Positions 1 through 10,170 of a stretch of 64,000 nucleotides of DNA are shown here, piece after piece. Where the stretch lies: positions 13,331 through 77,330 of the forward strand of contig JBGQAK010000017.1 of the NCBI GenBank assembly GCA_041494245.1. Direction: 5' to 3'. Origin of the DNA: RBG-13-68-16 sp041494245. GTDB lineage: Bacteria > Acidobacteriota > Thermoanaerobaculia > Thermoanaerobaculales > Thermoanaerobaculaceae. The notes under the pieces are model-generated. The model made no database searches. It was not told the DNA's origin and was given only the letters and a program-made list of their open reading frames with translations. The position numbers and the translations under genes were made by a program. The first letter of the stretch is position 1; each line of letters starts with the position of its first letter.

Positions 1-1261
1 GGCGATTGATGGTCTCGTACGTCATGGCGCCACGCTGCAGCACCTCCTGGATCGTGCCCTGAACGCCGTCCCTCGTTTCCGGGGCTCGCAGGTCGGCCGC
101 GGTCAGGCCGCGTAGCTCCTCCACCGAATATCCGTACAGCTCCACGCCGCGGCGGTTTGCCTGCAGCACCCGGCCCTCGGTCGAGAGGACAAAGACGGCG
201 TCGTTGGCCTGCTCGACAAGCTCGGCAAGACGATGTTCGCTCGCCGACAGGGCCTCGCGCATGAGGGACCGCTGGCGGTGCCATAGGCCGTAGCCGAGCC
301 CCGAGGTGGCGAGGAACACCGCTGCCAGACCGGCCAGCGCGCTGGCGAGGAAGCGCCGGTACGGCAGCAGGGCCTCGTTCTGGTCCACCTTGGCCACGAG
401 CCCCCACGGCGCACCCACGAGCCGCCGCGTCGCGGCGAACACCGGCACGCCCCGGTAGTCCACGTACTCAGTGAAGGTCTCCTGCCCGCCGATCGCAGCC
501 GCGGCGGCGAACCCGGGCTGGTTGATGGGGCGCCGGACCGTGAGCGGGGGGTCGGGACGGTGACGGAGCGGGGTGAGGTAGAGAGCCTGACCGTTTTCCG
601 GGCGCAGGAGCACCGTCTCGGCGGTGTCGGACAGCACCGCCTGGTGGCGCAGGAACGGATACACCCACACGGCCGGGTCGACGACCAGCACGACGGCCCC
701 GGCGGGCTTCGCGGCGCCCTCCGTGGGGAGCGGCGCGGCGAATTGCACGACCGGCGTCGCGCCGGCGTGCAGGTGAAAGTCCGCAAGCGGGCGGCCGCTG
801 GCGAGGGACCGCCGTGGCAGGTCGAGGCAGTCCTGTTGCAGGTCCACCGACGGCCCTGCGGCAGCAACCGCTCGGCCGTCCGGCCCGAGGACCATGACAG
901 CGCGGTACCCGTAGCTCGCCACGACCGACTCGAGCACCGCCATGACGCGCGAGTGAAGCCCTTCATCGTGGGCTACGCCGGCGATCTCTCCAGCCGCCTC
1001 CACGACGAGCCTCGCGAGATCGGGGTCGCGGGCGAGGACAGCCGCGTCGCCGAACCGTTCGTAGAGCCAGTGGTCGAGCGAGGCCTTGCGGTCGTCGGCC
1101 GTCGCCGACAGCTGCGCGCGCCATCGCTCGACGGACAACGCACGCTCATGGGGCGCCGCCACGAGGGCGAGCCACGCGCCGGCGAGAAGGGTGAGCGCCG
1201 GCGGCACCAGCCACCACCAAACACCGGGTCGCGGGCCCGGTCGCGCGCGCGCGCCGACCAT
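1..1261 (-). CDS. Membrane-bound PAS-domain sensor (5' part only)
   Basis: The minus-strand frame is open from the ATG at 1261 to the window edge, giving 420 residues without a stop; the C-terminal output domain lies outside. Residues about 14-36 form a first transmembrane helix. Residues 37-303 are an extracytoplasmic region of Cache/CHASE-like character, and 304-327 form a second helix. A PAS domain begins near 341 (typical segments around NDAVFVLSTEG and YGYSVEEL). This is the layout of a sensor histidine kinase or diguanylate cyclase that reads a periplasmic ligand; which one cannot be decided because the effector is missing. A GAAGGGGG stretch precedes the ATG. A TAA lies in frame about 15 codons upstream, so the start cannot be much earlier. 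Confidence 0.75.
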   Translation of the reverse strand, partial: MVGARARPGPRPGVWWWLVPPALTLLAGAWLALVAAPHERALSVERWRAQLSATADDRKASLDHWLYERFGDAAVLARDPDLARLVVEAAGEIAGVAHDEGLHSRVMAVLESVVASYGYRAVMVLGPDGRAVAAAGPSVDLQQDCLDLPRRSLASGRPLADFHLHAGATPVVQFAAPLPTEGAAKPAGAVVLVVDPAVWVYPFLRHQAVLSDTAETVLLRPENGQALYLTPLRHRPDPPLTVRRPINQPGFAAAAAIGGQETFTEYVDYRGVPVFAATRRLVGAPWGLVAKVDQNEALLPYRRFLASALAGLAAVFLATSGLGYGLWHRQRSLMREALSASEHRLAELVEQANDAVFVLSTEGRVLQANRRGVELYGYSVEELRGLTAADLRAPETRDGVQGTIQEVLQRGAMTYETINR

Positions 1262-1395
1262 GACAGCCACCACCCCCTTCGTGGCAAGCCAATTGCTGTA
1301 CAAAGTTTAGCACGGGAGGCGTGACCTGGTCGCGGAGGCGGACGGCGCGTCGCCTCCCGGTCGGGGCCGTTGCCGGCCAAGGTCCTGACGAGCGA

Positions 1396-1415
1396 GGGCG
1401 GCCGCCTGGCCGCCC
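1396..1415 (-). terminator. GC-rich hairpin after the nifJ operon
   Basis: A perfect 8-bp stem, GGGCGGCC with GGCCGCCC around a 4-nt loop, lies 44 nt past the stop of the DHOD-like gene. It could end transcription of the nifJ operon. The T-rich run (CGTTCTTTCT) is on the plus-strand side, so on the minus strand it would be a stem without a U-tract. Weak call. Confidence 0.35.
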
Positions 1416-1458
1416 CGTTCTTTCTGTGCTGGTTTTTCCTGTGCCCGGTCCCCGGCCT

Positions 1459-2451
1459 CTACGGCTTCCACCCCTGCAGGATGCGCATGTAGTTGGCGCG
1501 CTCGAGAGCTTGTGGGTTGGGGGAGTTCTGGTGGCTCATGCTGGCGTGCATCTGCGAGAGCGAGGAGTACTCGTGCTCCTCCATCCAGCGCTCCATCCCT
1601 TCGCGTACCGTCCTCAGGTACTCCGGCCCGCGCGCCAGGAGCGCCGAGACGAGCTGCACCGCGTGGGCACCGGCCATCACGGCCTTGACCGCGTCGAGGT
1701 GCGAGTGGACCCCGCCGCTGCAGGCCAGGGACCCTTTGAAGTGCCCCGAGAGGATGGCGAGCCAGCGCAAGCGGAGCAGCAGCTCGGAGGAGTCCGAGAG
1801 GTTGAGGCTCGGCACAACCTCGAGCTCGTCGACGTCGATGTCCGGCTGGTAGAACCGGTTGAAGATCACCAGGCCGTCGGCGCCCAGATCGCCGATCTGC
1901 TTGGCGAGGTGGGCGAGTGAGGAGTAGAACGGTGAGAGCTTCACGGCCACCGGGATCTTGACCGCGGCTTTCACGTTCCGGACGGAGTCGAGCGTGCGGC
2001 GCTCGACCGCCTCGCTGGTTTCCCAGGCGTGGGTCGCGAGGTAGTAGACGTTGAGCTCGATGGCGTCGGCCCCCGCCTGCTCGATGAGCTTCGCGTAGTC
2101 GAGCCAGCCTGCGGGCGTGGTGCCGTTCAGCGAGCCGATCACGGGCACCTTGACCATCGCCTTGATCTTGCGGATCTGCTCCAGATAGCTCTCCGGGCCG
2201 AGCCGGAACTCCTGTGGGTGGGGGAAGTAGGACAGTGCCTCGGCGAAGGACTCCGCGTGGAGCTCCATATCCATCACGGTGCCGAGCTGCTCGCGGGTGA
2301 TCTGCTCCTCGAACAGCGAGTGCATCACGATGGCGGCGACGCCCGCGTCCTCCAGCCGCTTGACCGTGTCGAGCTCGTCGACCATCGGCGACGCGCCGGC
2401 GACGAGCGGGTGGGGAAGTTGAAGCCCGAGGTAGGTGGTCGAGAGATCCAT
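1459..2451 (-). CDS. Dihydroorotate dehydrogenase-like flavoprotein
   Basis: A 330-residue TIM-barrel protein of the dihydroorotate dehydrogenase superfamily. N-terminal LSTTYLGLQLPHPLVAG and C-terminal CSGGVHSHLDAVKAVMAGA match the FMN-binding barrel, the latter being the phosphate-binding end. Proteins of this subgroup are often annotated 'dihydroorotate dehydrogenase-like' and often sit beside pyruvate:ferredoxin oxidoreductase, as here, so true pyrimidine synthesis is not assured. Start chosen at 2451, where GGGGGA lies 6 nt upstream; an upstream in-frame extension would overlap nifJ. The start is 10 nt from the nifJ stop, so both genes are almost certainly co-transcribed. The natural electron partner (perhaps ferredoxin) is inference. 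Confidence 0.85.
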   Translation of the reverse strand: MDLSTTYLGLQLPHPLVAGASPMVDELDTVKRLEDAGVAAIVMHSLFEEQITREQLGTVMDMELHAESFAEALSYFPHPQEFRLGPESYLEQIRKIKAMVKVPVIGSLNGTTPAGWLDYAKLIEQAGADAIELNVYYLATHAWETSEAVERRTLDSVRNVKAAVKIPVAVKLSPFYSSLAHLAKQIGDLGADGLVIFNRFYQPDIDVDELEVVPSLNLSDSSELLLRLRWLAILSGHFKGSLACSGGVHSHLDAVKAVMAGAHAVQLVSALLARGPEYLRTVREGMERWMEEHEYSSLSQMHASMSHQNSPNPQALERANYMRILQGWKP

Positions 2452-2461
2452 GCTGTCCCCC

Positions 2462-6073
<3,612 letters not shown>

Positions 6074-6154
6074 GACGTTCCTCCCTATTTAGCCGGCGCT
6101 CCGCATCCTACATCGCTCGTGGGGGGCTGGCTTGCGATTCGGTCCACGTTTCAA

Positions 6155-6172
6155 ATGTGAACCGTTTCACAT
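6155..6172. promoter_or_regulatory. Palindromic operator (Rex- or CRP/FNR-like) upstream of nifJ
   Basis: ATGTGAACCGTTTCACAT is an 18-bp sequence with perfect 7-bp arms around a 4-bp centre. It fits the Rex consensus (TTGTGAA-N4-TTCACAA, outermost base changed) and also the CRP-type consensus TGTGA-N6-TCACA. It begins 5 bp after the predicted nifJ -10 box and so covers the start of transcription, a position typical for a repressor. Rex senses NADH/NAD+ and commonly controls fermentative and anaerobic genes, so Rex is favoured on position. Confidence 0.6.
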
Positions 6173-6177
6173 GCGGG

Positions 6178-6206
6178 AGTCTATGCCCTTGCCGCGACTT
6201 TGACAA
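6178..6206 (-). promoter_or_regulatory. Sigma70-type promoter of the nifJ operon
   Basis: On the minus strand, TTGTCA (6206-6201) and TAGACT (6183-6178) are separated by exactly 17 bp. They lie about 110 nt upstream of the nifJ ATG, with the palindromic operator immediately downstream. Confidence 0.6.
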
Positions 6207-6314
6207 GCCCGGGAAAGACAGGGCGCAGGGAAGAGAAACAGAGATCGGGCGCGGAGAACGGGAAATGGGAAGGAAGGCGGAAGCTCGTTGTGTTACGCTG
6301 CGCGGGCACGACGC

Positions 6315-6389
6315 GGCCCTGTCGTCTAACGGTTAGGACACTGGTCTTTCAAGCCAGCAGCACGGGTTCGATTCCCGTCAGGGCCGCCA
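6315..6389 (+). tRNA. tRNA-Glu (anticodon TTC)
   Basis: A complete cloverleaf. The acceptor arm is GGCCCTG/CAGGGCC. The anticodon stem CTGGT/GCCAG encloses the loop CTTTCAA (anticodon TTC). The T arm is CGGG-TTCGATT-CCCG, and the discriminator G is followed by an encoded CCA. Confidence 0.97.
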
Positions 6390-6544
6390 TCAAGACGGCC
6401 GCTCGGCGAAGACGCACAAGTCCCGCGCACGCACGCCGTTGTCACCTCGAGCCCAAAGCTCCGCACCTCTCATCTTTTCTGCTGTCGTTTGTGATTCTTG
6501 CTGTGCCCGAAGCCCGGTGCCCTGGACGGAAAGGTGGGCGGTGG

Positions 6545-6575
6545 TGGGCCGTGTGGGGATCGAACCCACGACCTT
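6545..6575 (-). repeat. Duplicated 3' end of tRNA-Lys (att-like, distal copy)
   Basis: 31 bp identical to positions 7705-7735, which are the T arm and acceptor 3' half of the intact tRNA-Lys. The match stops abruptly, so this is not a second functional tRNA. Unlike the intact gene, this copy is followed by CCA on the minus strand. That fits its being the original tRNA end, displaced when a segment integrated at the tRNA 3' end. Confidence 0.8.
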
Positions 6576-6627
6576 GGGGACGAAAGCACGAAGGTGAGCA
6601 CTTTTCGACCTTGTCGCCGCAGGTCAA

Positions 6628-6648
6628 GCCATTGCACGCGTCAATGGC
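6628..6648. other. Perfect 7-bp hairpin downstream of the Sel1-repeat gene
   Basis: GCCATTG and CAATGGC flank a 7-nt loop, 37 nt past the stop of the Sel1-repeat gene. It may be a transcript end for that gene, but there is no T-run. Confidence 0.4.
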
Positions 6649-6684
6649 AACCTAGCGTAGGGCTGAGACAGCGCTTGGTGCGCG

Positions 6685-7437
6685 TCAGGGTTTGGGGACC
6701 CCGGGCGTCTGGTCTGGGCTCAGTCGGCGGAGAGCGGCCTGCGCCTTCGCGTTCCCCTGTCCGGCAGCCATGCGGTACCAGCGGACGGCCTCGGCCTTGT
6801 CCTGCGAAACTCCTTCGCCGTTCTCGTACAGGAGGCCGAGGGCGAACTGCGCTTCCGCGAGTCCTTGCCCCGCGGCCCTGCGGTACCAGCGCACGGCTTT
6901 GGCCTTGTCTTGGGGCACGCCTTCGCCTTTGATGTACAGGAGCCCGAGGTTGAACTGCGCCCTGGCGTTTCCACGTTCGGCGGCCTCGCTGTACCAGCGC
7001 GCGGCCTCCGCCTTGTCCTGCACCTCGCCTTCGCCGATGTCGTACATGACACCGAGGTCGAACTGCGCCTCCACGAGCCCTTGCGCGGCGGCCTTGCGGT
7101 ACCAGCGCACGGCCTCGGCCTTGTCTTGCGGCACGCCTTTGCCTGTGGAGTACATGTCGCCGAGGGTGAGCTGTGCTCCCGCGTTCCCCTGGTCAGCGGC
7201 CTTGCGGTACCAGCGCGCGGCCTCGGCATCGTCCTGCTGCACGCCTTTGCCGTTGGAGTACATGGTGCCGAGGGTGAACTGCGCCTTCGCGTCACCCTTC
7301 TCGGCCAGCTTGATGAAGGCCTGGGCTGCGACGAAGACCTGGCCGCGCTGGTAGGCAGCCATCGCTTCTTCGATCGTCTGCGCGGGGAGCGTGGCAGCGG
7401 CGATGAGGAAGATGACGGCCAGCGCAATCAGTTTCAT
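6685..7437 (-). CDS. Secreted Sel1-repeat (TPR-like) protein
   Basis: A 250-residue protein with a signal peptide (residues 1-19, ending LPAQ) followed by a short helical hairpin. About five to six consecutive 36-residue Sel1-like repeats follow (pattern AQFxLGxMYxxGxGVxQDxAEAxRWYRKAA). Such alpha-solenoids bind other proteins, usually in the periplasm or at the envelope; no enzymatic residues are visible. It is the only gene in a segment bounded by two copies of the tRNA-Lys 3' end, so it may be cargo of an integrated element. The repeats are strongly conserved with each other, implying recent internal duplication. The partner is unknown. Confidence 0.88.
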   Translation of the reverse strand: MKLIALAVIFLIAAATLPAQTIEEAMAAYQRGQVFVAAQAFIKLAEKGDAKAQFTLGTMYSNGKGVQQDDAEAARWYRKAADQGNAGAQLTLGDMYSTGKGVPQDKAEAVRWYRKAAAQGLVEAQFDLGVMYDIGEGEVQDKAEAARWYSEAAERGNARAQFNLGLLYIKGEGVPQDKAKAVRWYRRAAGQGLAEAQFALGLLYENGEGVSQDKAEAVRWYRMAAGQGNAKAQAALRRLSPDQTPGVPKP

Positions 7438-7640
7438 ATGACCCCCTCTGAGGAAAGCATAGTCGTAGATCGTGACGGGCGCCCGTGCCCGACCGGGGTC
7501 CGATGGAGCCGTAGCTGACCAGGGGATTCACTGTGGGCACGAGGTCAAGCGATTCTGCCGGTTCGGCGCCCGGCTCTCGCGCCGGGATAGCTCAGGGTCG
7601 GAGATCGCCCTCGGCCCGCACTATCTCATGGGGTACACAT

Positions 7641-7685
7641 GAGGCACCAGGCTGGTCTTTCGGTGACCTGAAAGAACGGTGCCTC
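7641..7685. other. 45-nt imperfect palindrome
   Basis: Outer arms GAGGCACC (7641-7648) and GGTGCCTC (7678-7685) pair perfectly. Inner arms TCTTTC (7656-7661) and GAAAGA (7670-7675) also pair, and the 8-nt loop contains a further GGT/ACC pair. It lies 20 bp from the 3' end of tRNA-Lys, inside the tRNA-bounded segment. There is no T-run, so it is not a convincing terminator; it could be a recombination arm site or a structured RNA. Confidence 0.55.
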
Positions 7686-7704
7686 GTAAGTGCTTGATCC
7701 TATT

Positions 7705-7777
7705 TGGGCCGTGTGGGGATCGAACCCACGACCTTCGGGTTAAAAGCCCGCTGCTCTGCCAGCTGAGCTAACGGCCC
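7705..7777 (-). tRNA. tRNA-Lys (anticodon TTT)
   Basis: A complete cloverleaf. The acceptor is GGGCCGT/ACGGCCC. The anticodon stem GCGGG/CCCGA encloses the loop CTTTTAA (anticodon TTT), and the T arm is GTGGG-TTCGATC-CCCAC. The discriminator A is followed by AAT: no CCA is encoded, unlike tRNA-Glu and tRNA-Arg in this window. Its 31-nt 3' part is duplicated at 6545-6575. Confidence 0.97.
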
Positions 7778-7898
7778 GGCTGAGGGTAGCGGTCGGGGTT
7801 TCCCCCGTCAAGGCAGTTCCCCGCCGCCCCGCGCCGCGAAAAGCCCGTGCGGCGAGGCGTTTGCGAAGGTCACCCGGCGATGGCATGATCGAGGTGGG

Positions 7899-8546
7899 AT
7901 GCGTGCGTCGAAGACCCCGCGGGCGCTGGTATGCATCGGCGGCGCACTGGCGCTGCTCGCCGCGCTCGGGTGCGGCGGCAGGCCGACCGCCGAGGACTCC
8001 TCGCCGATCGACTCGTCCGCGGCGCCCGAGCAGCGCCGGCTCGAAGACCCCACGCCGGTCAAGGTGAGCGCCTCCGGTTGGGATTTCGTGATCACCCCGA
8101 CGGCACGCTACGTGCTGCGCGGGGTCGTGGTCTCGCGCGAGACGTACAGCTCGGGGTGGAACGCCGCGCTCTCGCCATGCGACGTTGCGATGGCCTGGGG
8201 CGAGCTGGCCGCAGATGATGGGTGGCGCAAGCTCGAGTGGTCGCAAGGGTACCGCTGGTACAGGTGGCGGTGGCGCGGCCAGGCGCCGTTCTCCAAAGGG
8301 GTGATCATCCGCAACTCGTCCAACACGCACATCGTCCCGGCCACGCCCAACGTGGGCCGGGCCGCGTGCTCGCTCTCGGAGGGCGATCGTGCCGAGCTGT
8401 CAGGAGAGCTGATCCGCATCGACGGTCGCAAGGGGGATCAGTGGGTGCGGTGGGTCTCCTCGCTCTCGCGCGACGACACCGGGGACGGTTCGTGCGAGCT
8501 TCTGTACCTGCGGCGCCTGCGCGTCAACGGGAAGGTGTACGAATAG
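7899..8546 (+). CDS. Hypothetical lipoprotein
   Basis: A 215-residue exported protein. The N-terminus has basic residues, a hydrophobic stretch and a lipobox (ALGC, cysteine near residue 25), so it should be a lipid-anchored envelope protein. The rest is rich in Trp and Tyr (for example GYRWYRWRWRG) and has a beta-rich look, with several cysteines (ALSPCD, AACSL, SCELL). I recognise no family. The start has a good GAGGTGGG sequence immediately upstream. It is preceded by the divergent tRNA-Lys and converges on purA across a repeat-containing gap. Function unknown. Confidence 0.75.
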   Translation: MRASKTPRALVCIGGALALLAALGCGGRPTAEDSSPIDSSAAPEQRRLEDPTPVKVSASGWDFVITPTARYVLRGVVVSRETYSSGWNAALSPCDVAMAWGELAADDGWRKLEWSQGYRWYRWRWRGQAPFSKGVIIRNSSNTHIVPATPNVGRAACSLSEGDRAELSGELIRIDGRKGDQWVRWVSSLSRDDTGDGSCELLYLRRLRVNGKVYE

Positions 8547-8555
8547 CAAGAGAAA

Positions 8556-8656
8556 GGCTACAGGCTCAAGGCTGCAGGCAAGACAACGCTCGGGGAAAGC
8601 CAGAGGCTGACTTTATTCGTTTCTCCTATAGCCTGTAGCCTGAAGCCTGAGCCTGT
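8556..8656. repeat. Inverted GGCTACAGGC/GCCTGTAGCC repeats between convergent genes
   Basis: GGCTACAGGC (8556-8565), with the related GGCTGCAGGC at 8570, is mirrored by GCCTGTAGCC (8631-8640) and further GCCTG copies up to 8656. It fills the gap between the 3' ends of the lipoprotein gene and purA. It can fold into a long hairpin and may serve as a bidirectional transcript end. Confidence 0.6.
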
Positions 8657-8659
8657 CGT

Positions 8660-9967
8660 TTAGAGTCCAATTCCCCAGCCGGCGAGGGGCGGAACGTCGC
8701 GCACGATGGTCTCCTCGCGCCGCGGGCCGGTGGAGATAAGCGCGACTGGGACGCCCAGCAGCTCCTCGAGGCGGGCGACGTACGTCTGGGCGAGCGCGGG
8801 GAGCTTGCCGAACGTGGTGACTGCTGAGCAGTTGGTCTTCCACCCCGGCACCGTCTGGTAGAGCGGCGTGGCCCCCGCGAGTTCCTCCGCGTCGTCCGGG
8901 AACTCCTCGCTGACGGCGTCGCCCACGCGATACGCGGTGGCGATGCGGATCTCGTCAACCTCGTCGAGGACGTCGAGCTTGGTGAGCGCCACGGCCTCGA
9001 TCCCGCTCCAGCGCACCGCCGCCCGCGCCGCAACCGCGTCGAACCAGCCGGTCCTGCGCGGCCGCCCGGTCGTGGTCCCGAACTCGTTCCCACGCCGGCG
9101 CAAGAACTCGCCGACGCTGTCGGTCAGCTCGGTGGGGAACGGCCCGCTGCCGACCCGGGTGCAGTACGCCTTGAACACCCCGAGCACACCGCCGATCACG
9201 CGCGCGGGCAGGCCACACGCCGGTGCGGCAAACCCCGCCAGGCACCCGGAGGACGTCACGTACGGGTAGGTGCCGTGGTCGAGGTCGAGTAACGTGCCCT
9301 GAGCGCCCTCGAACATGATCGCCTGGCCCGCGGCGTCGGCCTCGGCCAGCACCCGGGCGATGTCGCCGAGCATCGGCGCAAGGGCAAGAGCCGCCTCGAT
9401 GGTGCGCTCGATCTCCTCGGCCGCCGGCGCCGGTACGTCCGGGAAGCGCCGCAGCTCCTGCTCGAGCTCCCGGCTCGCGGCGGCCACCGCCTCGCGCAGA
9501 CGGCGCGGGTTGCGGGCGAGGCCCAGACGCACGCCGGTGCGCCCGGCGCGCGCCTCGTAGGCGGGGCCGATCCCGCGCCCGGTGGTGCCGATCTTGCGGG
9601 TGCCGCGGGCGGCCTCACGCGCCTGGTCGAGGGCGCGATGGCCCGGCAGCACGGTGTGGGCGCGGGTGGAGACGGTCAGGCGGGAGCGCGCCGCCACCGC
9701 CTGCTCCTCCAACATCCGCAGCTCCTCGACCAGCGCCACCGGGTCCACGACGACACCGGGTCCGATCAGGCAGCGACAGTCGGGCTGCAGGATCCCCGAA
9801 GGGACGAGGTGGAGGGCGAAGTGGCGGTCGGCGAAGCGCACGGTGTGGCCGGCATTGTTGCCCCCGTTGAAGCGGACGACGTGCCGGAACGCCGGGCAGA
9901 GCAGGTCCACGACCTTGCCTTTGCCCTCGTCTCCCCACTGCCCGCCCACCACCACGACGTTCGCCAT
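8660..9967 (-). CDS. purA: Adenylosuccinate synthetase
   Basis: A 435-residue cytoplasmic enzyme joining IMP and aspartate with GTP hydrolysis to give adenylosuccinate, the first committed step to AMP. The P-loop GGQWGDEGKGK lies at residues 7-17. GGNNAGHT, the TTGRGIGPAYE segment, GAQGTLLDLDHGTYPYVTSS and the C-terminal region match the family at normal length. The start at 9967 places the first beta strand (ANVVVVGGQ) right after Met; the open frame upstream is non-homologous. Transcribed alone; converges with the lipoprotein gene. Confidence 0.96.
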   Translation of the reverse strand: MANVVVVGGQWGDEGKGKVVDLLCPAFRHVVRFNGGNNAGHTVRFADRHFALHLVPSGILQPDCRCLIGPGVVVDPVALVEELRMLEEQAVAARSRLTVSTRAHTVLPGHRALDQAREAARGTRKIGTTGRGIGPAYEARAGRTGVRLGLARNPRRLREAVAAASRELEQELRRFPDVPAPAAEEIERTIEAALALAPMLGDIARVLAEADAAGQAIMFEGAQGTLLDLDHGTYPYVTSSGCLAGFAAPACGLPARVIGGVLGVFKAYCTRVGSGPFPTELTDSVGEFLRRRGNEFGTTTGRPRRTGWFDAVAARAAVRWSGIEAVALTKLDVLDEVDEIRIATAYRVGDAVSEEFPDDAEELAGATPLYQTVPGWKTNCSAVTTFGKLPALAQTYVARLEELLGVPVALISTGPRREETIVRDVPPLAGWGIGL

Positions 9968-10170
9968 GCTCGGCCCCCGCCCCTTTCCGGACGGCAGCTT
10001 GTAGCAGAAAGGCGCGGAAAGCTCAACAAAGCAGGACGCAGGGGACTGGGGACAGGGCACAGGGGAATCCCCCCGGATCCCTTGTTCCTATGAGTCGCGC
10101 CGCGGGTGGGGCTCCTCAGGATGACAAACTCGGGGTCCGCGCCGCGGGCCCCGAGCTCCGAATGCGAGTG

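Noticed and set aside
6545..6650. A second functional tRNA on the minus strand
   Set aside because: Only the T arm and acceptor 3' half are present; no D arm, anticodon arm or 5' acceptor strand can be built upstream.
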